Assembly (NCBI RefSeq): GCF_013362815.1
Contig: NZ_JABFVK010000087.1
Span: forward strand, 1 to 64,000
DNA from: Hamadaea sp.
Lineage (GTDB): Bacteria; Actinomycetota; Actinomycetes; Mycobacteriales; Micromonosporaceae
DNA length: 64,000 nucleotides
Reading direction: 5' to 3'
This document shows, one piece after another, positions 52,006 to 59,077 of this stretch (positions are counted from its first letter, which is position 1; the number at the start of each line of letters is the position of its first letter). The notes below the pieces were generated by a model, which was given only the letters and a program-made list of their open reading frames with translations, searched no databases and was not told the origin of the DNA. A program made the position numbers and the translations under genes.

Positions 52006-53544
52006 TCAGACCCGCCGGCTCAATGGGGTCAGGGGCAGGCGGCGGCGCAGCAGCACCACCCCCAGCAGGTACGCGACCGCCCCGGCTCCGATGGCCAGCC
52101 AAGGCGGGGACGCGTGCAGCGCGGCCGGCACCGCGCCGAAGCTGACGGCGGTCAGCAGCGCGGCGGCGAGGGTGTCGCCGCCGAAGGGGTGCAGCCGCAT
52201 CGAGACCACGATCTGGGCGAGGGGCAGCAGGTTGTTCACGGCGACCGCGCAGGCCAGCCCGATGGCGGCCCCAGCGATGCCGAGCGCCGGGATGAGGAGG
52301 AGATCCGCGGCGACCATCGCGGTCAGGGCCGCGAGAACGTTGACGAGGTTCCAGACGGTGCGCCCGCCCATGGCGAGCACCATGTCGACCATGCCGCAGC
52401 CGGTGGCCAGCAGCATTGCGAGGGCGAGAACGCGTACCACCGGAACGGCTTGCCGGTAGTGCGCGCCGAACAGGCCCAGGTAGTCACCGGCGTACTGAAG
52501 GACGGTGAGGTGCAAGGGCCAGCTCGTGAGGATGAGCCAGCCGGTCGCCGTCTGGTACAGCCGCCGGGCGGTGGGCAGGTCCCCGACCGCGAGCGCCTCC
52601 GCGAGCCGCGGCTGCACCGCCTGCGAGATCGCGCCGTTGGCGAGCTGGCCGACGACGACGAACCGCCCCGCGACCGAGTACGCCGCCGCCGGAGCGAGCC
52701 CGGCGAGCGCGGCGACCAGCAGCACATCGATGCGTTGGAGAGCGGTCTGGGCGACGTTCGCGAGGGCCCGGGGCGCGGTGAACCGCCAGAACCGCCACCC
52801 CATCCCGGCGTCTTCCGAGCGCTGGATCACGGATCTCGGTCGAATCTTGCGCCAAGATTCGACCCGGAACCCTGATCCAGCGCGGAAAGCGCGCCAGAGG
52901 AGGTAGCCGGCGGCGACGCAGACCGGCAGGAACGGCGCGGCCCAGGCGACGGCCCACACCGCGACCGGCGCGCCGACCAGGAACACCGCGGCCAGCAGGA
53001 TCAGTTGCAGCGCCGGCCGGGTGATCTTCTCGAGCAGTACGGTCGGGCGCATCTGCCGATAGCCGCGGGTCGCGGCCAGCAAAGCGTCGGCGAGCGCGGC
53101 GAGCGGCAGGAAGAACGCCAGCGCGCGTAGGGGATCGGCGTACTCGGGGGTCACGATCGGCGCGAGCCAGTAGGTGACCAGGGTGAGTGCCAGCCCGGCG
53201 AGGAACACGGGCGGCAGCGAGACCCGGAGGCACGCGCCGATCAGTTCCGGTGTGGACAGTGCGCGCAGCCGGGCCGGCCAGTACACCAGCCCGGTCACGG
53301 TGCCCAGTCGCGCCACGCCGCCCACCAGGGTGAACGCGGCGGTGGCGGCGAAGAACGAACCCGCCTGCTCGGCTCCGAGCCCGCGCGCGACCAGCCAGGT
53401 CACTCCGAGGCCCGCGACTCCGGCCAGGCCCGCGCCCAGCAGGTTCGCGACGCCGCCGCGCGCGGTGGAGGCCAGCGCGTCGCCGCGGGAGACGACTTCC
53501 CGATGCGGCGGCGGCTGGATACGTGTCGGGTTCTCCGTGGTCAT
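52006..53544 (-). CDS. Wzx/MATE-type polysaccharide flippase containing an in-frame palindrome
   Basis: A 512-residue membrane protein with about 12-14 helices, of the polysaccharide transporter (MOP) type that flips lipid-linked repeat units. It begins with a cytoplasmic tail and GGVANLLGAGLAGVAGLGVTWLVARGLG. Between the sixth and seventh helices the loop AGSGFRVESWRKIRPRSVIQ is encoded by a family A palindrome (52819-52883). The following FWRFTAPRALANVAQTALQR resumes family sequence. ATG 53544 overlaps the sulfotransferase stop by 4 bp (ATGA). The reading frame is intact, so the element adds a hydrophilic loop rather than breaking the gene. Confidence 0.9.
   Translation of the reverse strand: MTTENPTRIQPPPHREVVSRGDALASTARGGVANLLGAGLAGVAGLGVTWLVARGLGAEQAGSFFAATAAFTLVGGVARLGTVTGLVYWPARLRALSTPELIGACLRVSLPPVFLAGLALTLVTYWLAPIVTPEYADPLRALAFFLPLAALADALLAATRGYRQMRPTVLLEKITRPALQLILLAAVFLVGAPVAVWAVAWAAPFLPVCVAAGYLLWRAFRAGSGFRVESWRKIRPRSVIQRSEDAGMGWRFWRFTAPRALANVAQTALQRIDVLLVAALAGLAPAAAYSVAGRFVVVGQLANGAISQAVQPRLAEALAVGDLPTARRLYQTATGWLILTSWPLHLTVLQYAGDYLGLFGAHYRQAVPVVRVLALAMLLATGCGMVDMVLAMGGRTVWNLVNVLAALTAMVAADLLLIPALGIAGAAIGLACAVAVNNLLPLAQIVVSMRLHPFGGDTLAAALLTAVSFGAVPAALHASPPWLAIGAGAVAYLLGVVLLRRRLPLTPLSRRV
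52819..52883. repeat. Family A palindrome, copy 5, inside the flippase gene
   Basis: Left arm GCGCTGGATCACGGATCTCG and right arm ending CGGAACCCTGATCCAGCGC pair at 27 of 31 positions, centre GCGC-type. Read on the gene strand it encodes A-G-S-G-F-R-V-E-S-W-R-K-I-R-P-R-S-V-I-Q-R. Core length CGCTGG to CCAGCG is 63 bp, a multiple of three. Confidence 0.95.
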
Positions 53545-54413
53545 TGTCGCCAGGCAGGCGTACGCCCAAGCCAGGCGGTCAAGGCCGCATCGTGCGGAGC
53601 GAAGTGCACGCGGAGCTCCGCGCGGATCTCGTCGGGCAGCTCGGTCTCCCGGGGCCGGGCGTTGTGCTGTTCGAACTCGGGGAAGCCGAGGTGCGGCAGG
53701 CCGAGGAAGTCCTGCACCCGCTCGTAGACGGTCTTCGGGTCGGTGAAGAACTCCTCCGCCTCCTGGACGAGGATGTTGTCCCGGCCGAGCTGATGCGCCA
53801 TCTGCTCCAGCGCGATGGCGTATTCGCCCCGGGCCCGGTACGCGTGGTGCTGGTGGGCGAACGAGTACGCGAACGGGTCGGCGGTCAGCCGGGCCTGCTG
53901 ACCCCGCAGCCGGCTCGGTTCCAGGGCGAGCGCGCGGGCGAAGTCGGCTTCCAGCTCGAAGCCCCGGGCGACTTCGTGGGCGTGCTGCGAGTACGCCCGC
54001 TCGACCGGATCCCGCACGAGCACGATCGCGCGTACGCCGGGCAGGTCGCGGGCGATCCGGGCGGCCGCATGCGGGTGGTAGAGGTAGTAAGGGCTGGACT
54101 CGAAGGTCTGCCCCGGATAGCCGTGCTCTTCGAGTAGCTTCTCGGCGGCCCGGCGCAGCGGGAAGTGGGCGCGATACCAGTCCGGCCCGCGGTGGTAGTT
54201 GGTGTCGAAGTAGTGCACGCCCTTGTGCAGCACCGCCTTGAGCACCAGGGGATGCTGCGAGAGCGCCCGGTAGAGCGAGGTGGTTCCGCAGCGCTGCCCG
54301 CCGCAGATGAGGAACGAGGGCAGCATGCGCGAACCGGCGGTGAGCCGGCCGAACGAACGCGATCCGGCGTGGATGATCCGCTTGACGGGTTCGGGGACGG
54401 TACTGGAGTTCAC
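53541..54413 (-). CDS. Sulfotransferase (PAPS-dependent)
   Basis: A 290-residue sulfotransferase of the heparan/NodH-like type: phosphosulfate loop FLICGGQRCGTTSLYRAL (about residues 34-51), the 3'-phosphate region AIVLVRDPVERAYSQ, and the conserved HPLVLKAVLHKGVHYFD segment. GTG 54413 overlaps the upstream APH-like stop (GTGA); the longer upstream frame is antiphase. It is the second sulfotransferase of the locus and sits within the main operon, next to the flippase, so it likely sulfates the lipid-linked or growing glycan. Confidence 0.9.
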   Translation of the reverse strand: MNSSTVPEPVKRIIHAGSRSFGRLTAGSRMLPSFLICGGQRCGTTSLYRALSQHPLVLKAVLHKGVHYFDTNYHRGPDWYRAHFPLRRAAEKLLEEHGYPGQTFESSPYYLYHPHAAARIARDLPGVRAIVLVRDPVERAYSQHAHEVARGFELEADFARALALEPSRLRGQQARLTADPFAYSFAHQHHAYRARGEYAIALEQMAHQLGRDNILVQEAEEFFTDPKTVYERVQDFLGLPHLGFPEFEQHNARPRETELPDEIRAELRVHFAPHDAALTAWLGRTPAWRQ

Positions 54414-55690
54414 GTCAGCCTCCGGACGCGGTCGATGAGCACGGGCAGCAGCCAGGTGCCGAGGACACCGAGGCGCGCACCCGCCTCGGCCTGGCGGTCG
54501 GCCAGATAGCGGGCGGCGAGGTCCACGAGGTAGAGCAGGGCGGTGACTTCGCGCCCGTCGGGGACCACGTCGAACGGATCGAGCAATGTGGACGCCTGGG
54601 CGACGACGTCCGCCACACAGCCCCGAGCGTCCGCGTCTTGCTGAATCCGGCGCTGCAGCTCGTAATGAAGCGCGTCGAAGCCCATCGGCACGCCCGGCGT
54701 GAACCTTTCCCAGTCCCACACCAGGAGATCAGGGTCGGTCTCGCCGGTGCCGCCAGGGGCGGCTTCCGTGCCGCCGCGAACACAAGCCATGTTCCAGGGG
54801 GCCCAGTCCCCGTGCCACGCGCCGTAGCTCAGCGGCACGTCACCGCTTCGGTCGATCAAGGTCCGCGCGGCGTCCAGCAACGGCGCGCCGTCGGCGTGGT
54901 CGGCCACCTGCACGAGGCGGTTGCGCAGGTCGGCCCAGTACGGGCTGGTGGCCAGCCAGCCCCGGGTGGTGCCCACCGCCCGGGCCACCTCCAGCATCGC
55001 CGTGGTCAGTCTTTCCGGAGCCAGTGGTACGCGAGGACGCCAGATCGGCAGCGCGGACTGCACGAGCACTTGATGGCCGTGCCACTGTCCGGTGTGGAGG
55101 ACGCGGGGGACGGCGACTTCCTTGAGGTCGATGTGCGACAACGCGGTCAACGCCGCGGTCTCGGCCCGGACGAGCCGACGCGTCAGCGGTCCCGTGCCCA
55201 GCTTGGCGAAGCCGAACGTACGCCCGGTCGGCGTGAGCAGTTGCAGGACCGGCTTCCGGTTGGCCCTCGCCGGTCCGATGTGGATACTGATGCTCAGCGG
55301 GGCCTGAAGGTGCTGCTCCAGGTAGCTGTCGATGGAGTCGGCCCCGGGCGACGGTGCGTTGATGCGTACGCGATCACGCAGGAGTGCGGGCCACGCCCCG
55401 GTCCGCAACGCCGCCACGACGGCGTCCCGTTTGAGCTTGGCGAGCCGGGTCTGCGGCTCGGCGAACCGGCGTACGGCGGCGGCGGCGACCCGCCGGGACC
55501 CCATCGGGATCAGCAGCTTCGGCCGTCGCGCATGGGGAACGACGAGATACTCCGCCACCCGGTCCGGCCCGTCGCCGGTGAGCGAACAGGGCGCGGGATA
55601 GAGCAGATCGAGGACTTCGGCGAGGTACTGATGGCGTAGTTGTGCGTCGGCGGCGGTCAGTTGGGCGGGAGCAGTGGTCACCGGACTCAT
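54410..55690 (-). CDS. APH-fold phosphotransferase-like protein
   Basis: A 426-residue protein with an N-terminal ~130-residue region of unknown fold and a C-terminal aminoglycoside-phosphotransferase-like kinase fold: FGFAKLGTGPLTRRLVRAE holds the likely ATP-Lys, YGAWHGDWAPWNM the catalytic loop (His-Gly-Asp), and LLVWDWERFTPG the metal Asp. Substrate unknown; it may phosphorylate a sugar or other small molecule used in glycan assembly. It overlaps its neighbours by 4 bp on both sides, so it is fully embedded in the polysaccharide operon. Confidence 0.8.
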   Translation of the reverse strand: MSPVTTAPAQLTAADAQLRHQYLAEVLDLLYPAPCSLTGDGPDRVAEYLVVPHARRPKLLIPMGSRRVAAAAVRRFAEPQTRLAKLKRDAVVAALRTGAWPALLRDRVRINAPSPGADSIDSYLEQHLQAPLSISIHIGPARANRKPVLQLLTPTGRTFGFAKLGTGPLTRRLVRAETAALTALSHIDLKEVAVPRVLHTGQWHGHQVLVQSALPIWRPRVPLAPERLTTAMLEVARAVGTTRGWLATSPYWADLRNRLVQVADHADGAPLLDAARTLIDRSGDVPLSYGAWHGDWAPWNMACVRGGTEAAPGGTGETDPDLLVWDWERFTPGVPMGFDALHYELQRRIQQDADARGCVADVVAQASTLLDPFDVVPDGREVTALLYLVDLAARYLADRQAEAGARLGVLGTWLLPVLIDRVRRLT

Positions 55691-57117
55691 GCGACACCCC
55701 GATCAGAGTTCGTCTTCGGGAGGTTTGCGCGCCAGAGCAGCGCGTACGCCAGGAAGGTGAAGGCGAGCGGGGTGACCAGCGAGTTGTACCAGAACATCGC
55801 GACGAAGGTCCCCACGATCGCGGCCTGGCCCGCGATCCCGATCGGCGTGCGGTCGCGGCGGAACCGCCACAGGCCGTAGCCGAAGAAGCCCAGATAGCCG
55901 ACGGTGCCGACCGCGCCGTGCGCGAACAGCAGTTGCCAGAATTGGCCGTTGCCGCCGACGGTGAAATTGCCGCAGCGTTCACAGCCGGCGCTCTCGCCGA
56001 CTGCGATGGACTGCCGGCCGCCGAGCGTGTTGCGGGTCGAACCGAACCCGACCAGCGGCGACTGGTGGAATCCGTCCAGCGCCCGCTCGGTGAGATACAG
56101 GCGTACGCCGTTGGACTTCCCGTTCTCGAGGCGCTTGTTGACGACGTCCCCCAGGGGCGTCACCGCGAGTACGCCGGCCAACGCTGCCGCTGCGCCCGCC
56201 CCGGCCAGAAGCATGCCCAGGCGGCCCGACTGCGCCTGGCGTACCGCCACGTAGGCGAGAGTGACCCCGAGCCCGATCCAGAGCCCCCGATTGAGCGAGT
56301 GGACGACCGGAACGGCCGCGACCACCAGGAGTGCGAAGGCCGCGACCTTGACCCGGCGGGTGAGGGTGGCGCGGACCGCGACCACGAACCAGACGACGAG
56401 CAGGCAGAAGTTGTTGCCCCAGGTGTTGGTGTAACCCCACGGCGCGGCCGGGCGCGGCTGCGGGTCGCCGACGATGTCCATGATCTGCGCGGCGTAGGGA
56501 TGGACGAGCGACTTGATGAAGCCCTTGCCGCGCACGCCCGGGGGGAGTAGCAGTTCGACGGGCGAGGTGAAGCCGAAGTGGCCCGCGAACGTGCCCAGCA
56601 GGCCGCCCGCGACCGTGACCACGAAGAGCCAGGCCAGCAGCTTTACCAGGCGGGCTTGCGAGAGCGTGCCGGTCGGCAGGTTCCCGGCGTAGATCAGCAG
56701 GACCGTGAGCGCGACGTACTCGATTAGGCGGAACGCCACGCCGGTGATCCGTTCGGCCGCGCCTGCCACGACGACGCCGTCCGGATCGGAGCCGAGCACG
56801 GCGACGCCGATCACGACCGCGCCCAGGAAGACCAGCCAGAGCGGGAAGCCCGGGGGCAGCTTGATCCGCTCGCCACGGCGGTGCTTCTTCACGAGCTGAG
56901 CGACCATCGGCACCGCGAGAATCGGGAAGATCAGTACGCCGAGGCCGAGCGCCCACCAGACCGGGTAGAACGCCAGGAGCGCTACCAGCGGCCAGGGCCC
57001 CGGCGCTTTCGGCGCTGTTGCTTTGTGCGCTGGATCAGGGATCTCGGTCGAATCTTGACCCAAGATTCGACCTGGATCCCTGATCCAGCGTTCGCGCGAG
57101 ACGGGGGGAGCGGTCAC
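55687..57117 (-). CDS. O-antigen ligase/polymerase-like membrane protein with an N-terminal palindrome
   Basis: A 476-residue protein with about 11-12 helices and the Wzy_C/O-antigen ligase core (HSLNRGLWIGLGVTLAYVAV, then ERALDGFHQSPLVGFGSTRN with the family's His and Arg). It likely polymerises repeat units or ligates glycan outside the membrane. GTG 57117 overlaps the stop of the chain-length gene (GTGA). Nine residues after the start, a family A palindrome (57027-57090) encodes RWIRDPGRILGQDSTEIPDP in the cytoplasmic tail before the first helix. The long frame upstream is antiphase to the neighbouring gene. Confidence 0.88.
   Translation of the reverse strand: MTAPPVSRERWIRDPGRILGQDSTEIPDPAHKATAPKAPGPWPLVALLAFYPVWWALGLGVLIFPILAVPMVAQLVKKHRRGERIKLPPGFPLWLVFLGAVVIGVAVLGSDPDGVVVAGAAERITGVAFRLIEYVALTVLLIYAGNLPTGTLSQARLVKLLAWLFVVTVAGGLLGTFAGHFGFTSPVELLLPPGVRGKGFIKSLVHPYAAQIMDIVGDPQPRPAAPWGYTNTWGNNFCLLVVWFVVAVRATLTRRVKVAAFALLVVAAVPVVHSLNRGLWIGLGVTLAYVAVRQAQSGRLGMLLAGAGAAAALAGVLAVTPLGDVVNKRLENGKSNGVRLYLTERALDGFHQSPLVGFGSTRNTLGGRQSIAVGESAGCERCGNFTVGGNGQFWQLLFAHGAVGTVGYLGFFGYGLWRFRRDRTPIGIAGQAAIVGTFVAMFWYNSLVTPLAFTFLAYALLWRANLPKTNSDRGVA
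57027..57090. repeat. Family A palindrome, copy 6, inside the ligase gene
   Basis: CGCTGGATCAGGGATCTCGG on the left pairs with the right arm ending GGATCCCTGATCCAGCG; 28 of 30 positions pair. Compared with the reference copy, GGGTTC has become GGGATC in one arm and GAACCC has become GATCCC in the other, a compensatory change. Core 63 bp (57028-57090), read in a different frame from copy 5. Confidence 0.95.
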
Positions 57118-58808
57118 GCGGCGCCCTGCCCGGCGGTCGCGTCGAGCTCGGCCAGCTTGGTGTCGTCGAGGCACTGGAAGTGCTGGGTGTCCTCGACCAG
57201 AGCACCCGACGAGACGAGAGCAGCCGACGAGGCCTGCGCAGCCGACGGAGCGAAAGTGGGTGCCGGACCGGGAGCGGTCGGCTTGAGCCGCGGCACGACG
57301 ACCGCGCCCAGCAAAACAGTGCCGACCCGGCGCAGCTGCTCGGCGGCGTCCGTGACCTGGGGATACCGCGTACGCCGAAGCTCGATCGCGACGATGGCGG
57401 CGTCGGCCACCCCGGCCAGACTCTGTGCGTCCGCACTCGCCTCGGTCGACGGGGCCTCGATGATCAGGTAGTCGCACTGCGTACGCAGTTGGGCGACGAT
57501 GTCGCGGAGCGCTTGGGACTGCAACAGCCCGGCCGCGCTGGCGGTCGCGCCGGTGGCCAGCACCCGCAGGTGCGGCGTACGCGGAGCGCGCTGCAACGCG
57601 GTGGCCAGCGCGACCCGGCCGCAGATGACATCGGACAACCCGGGGGTGGGTTGCACCCCGACCATTCCCGCCAGCGGCGGTACGCCGACGAGCAGATCGG
57701 TCTGGTGTGCCCCGACGAGCACGACTTCGCTGCCCGTCCGGGCGAGCGCGGTCGCGAGGTTGGCCGCGACGAGGGTGGCCGACGGCCCCCGGCTGGCGCC
57801 GGTCACGACCACGGCCCGGCCCAGGTTCTCGTCCGCGGCGGGGATGACGGAGGCGATCGCGGCGACGACTTCGTTCCGCAGCCGGTTGAAGATCCGGCCG
57901 CCACTGCCGTACGGGGGGAAGACGTCGTCCAGCCGGGCCTTGGCCCGCCCGGTCACCTCGGCCAGCACCGGGACGTCTGCCCGGCGCCAGACGTCACCCG
58001 CCCGGCGTACGCGGCGGTCGAGGCGGTGGCGGAGGGCCGCGGCCAGCAGCCCGAGCAGCGCTCCGAGGACGGCGCCCCCGGCCAGGTTGATCTTCAGATC
58101 CGGCTTGCGGGGCCGGCTCGGCAGGCCCGCGTCGCTGATGATCCGGCCCGCGCTCACCGCCGTCGTGGACAGCCCGTTGAGCTTGCCGTTCAGCTGGTTG
58201 ATCTGGGCCTGCAGGGTCCCGCGCTGACTGTCCAGGGTGGGCCGGTTCGGGGCGTCGCCGGGCAGCTTGCCCAGCTTGGTGATCACCTGACCGAGCTGGA
58301 GGGACAGTTGCTTGAGCTTGGCGTTGAGCGCCTTGATCTGGGTGTTGAGATCGTCGTGCGCGTTCTCGTCCCGGCTTCGCAGGTACGCCTCGGCGAACGC
58401 GTGCGAACCGGCCTGCGCCAGTTGCGGCGTACGCGCGGCGTACTTGATCTGCAGGACCGTCGTGTTCGGCGGTACTTCCACCGACACCGCGCGCGACAGT
58501 TCCCGGGGGTCCGCCTTCGTCCGCAGAAGCTCCGCAGCAGTGGTTGCGACCTGGGTCGAGCGGACCAACTGCGCCTCGGTGTCGAGGTTGATCTCGCCCT
58601 TGGTACGCCCACCGGCCGCGTTCGCGTCCCCGCCCGACGGCTGGACCAGGACGGACGTGCTCGAGACGTATTCGCGGGGGAGCGTACGGGTCACAGCGGC
58701 GGCCCCCGCCACCCCGACCAGGGTCAGCAGCAGGACGACCCACCAGTGCCGACGGACCAGACCGAGGTAGTCGGAGAGGTCCATCGACCCGGGATGAGCG
58801 GCGTCCAT
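57114..58808 (-). CDS. Wzz/BY-kinase-like chain-length protein with degenerate ATPase motifs
   Basis: A 564-residue protein: Wzz domain with first helix HWWVVLLLTLVGVAGAAAV (21-39), an external coiled-coil region (about 145-215: LNTQIKALNAKLKQLSLQLG), a second helix NLAGGAVLGALLGLLAAAL (241-259), then a cytoplasmic CpsD/BY-kinase-like domain. Its nucleotide motifs are degraded: Walker A reads GASRGPSAT (337-345, no Lys), Walker A' VVLVGAHQTD (no Asp pair), Walker B YLIIEAPS. There is no C-terminal Tyr cluster. It probably sets chain length without kinase activity. ATG 58808 has AAAGG 8 bp upstream. First gene of the operon. Confidence 0.87.
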   Translation of the reverse strand: MDAAHPGSMDLSDYLGLVRRHWWVVLLLTLVGVAGAAAVTRTLPREYVSSTSVLVQPSGGDANAAGGRTKGEINLDTEAQLVRSTQVATTAAELLRTKADPRELSRAVSVEVPPNTTVLQIKYAARTPQLAQAGSHAFAEAYLRSRDENAHDDLNTQIKALNAKLKQLSLQLGQVITKLGKLPGDAPNRPTLDSQRGTLQAQINQLNGKLNGLSTTAVSAGRIISDAGLPSRPRKPDLKINLAGGAVLGALLGLLAAALRHRLDRRVRRAGDVWRRADVPVLAEVTGRAKARLDDVFPPYGSGGRIFNRLRNEVVAAIASVIPAADENLGRAVVVTGASRGPSATLVAANLATALARTGSEVVLVGAHQTDLLVGVPPLAGMVGVQPTPGLSDVICGRVALATALQRAPRTPHLRVLATGATASAAGLLQSQALRDIVAQLRTQCDYLIIEAPSTEASADAQSLAGVADAAIVAIELRRTRYPQVTDAAEQLRRVGTVLLGAVVVPRLKPTAPGPAPTFAPSAAQASSAALVSSGALVEDTQHFQCLDDTKLAELDATAGQGAA

Positions 58809-59077
58809 GGGCGGGCCTTTCGCGTGCGGATGACGGGCGTGCGGGGTCGGCGGGGCGGAAGAAGGAGGAGGCCCCTGAGAGGTAAACGGCACGGGAGGGC
58901 TGACGTAACTCCGGAAAACAGGCTGTATGTCCGTATTTGCTGGGCGTGTCGCTGCACGATTTCCGGGATCGGCCGACTTTTCTGGACGTTTACCCCTTTA
59001 AGCCCCTGTGCGTCGCTAATAGGATCAAGAGCAGCAAATCAGTGCGTTTCTCTCGACTGGCGGAGGGAGGCACCGCG
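58809..59077. promoter_or_regulatory. Divergent promoter region of the polysaccharide operon
   Basis: 269 bp between the chain-length gene (leftward) and the secreted GH26-like gene (rightward). It is AT-richer than the flanks at 58910-59050 and includes TTTCTGGACGTTTACC (58979-58994) and GTCGCTAATAGGATCAAG (59013-59030), whose TAATAG could be a rightward -10. The ribosome-binding site GGAGGGAGG (59062-59070) precedes the GH26 start. No operator is clear. Confidence 0.45.

Noticed and set aside
50081-52102. A 673-residue protein covering the GH26-like gene and the methyltransferase region
   Set aside because: The upstream half is antiphase to the methyltransferase gene; the lipoprotein signal at GTG 51055 marks the real start.
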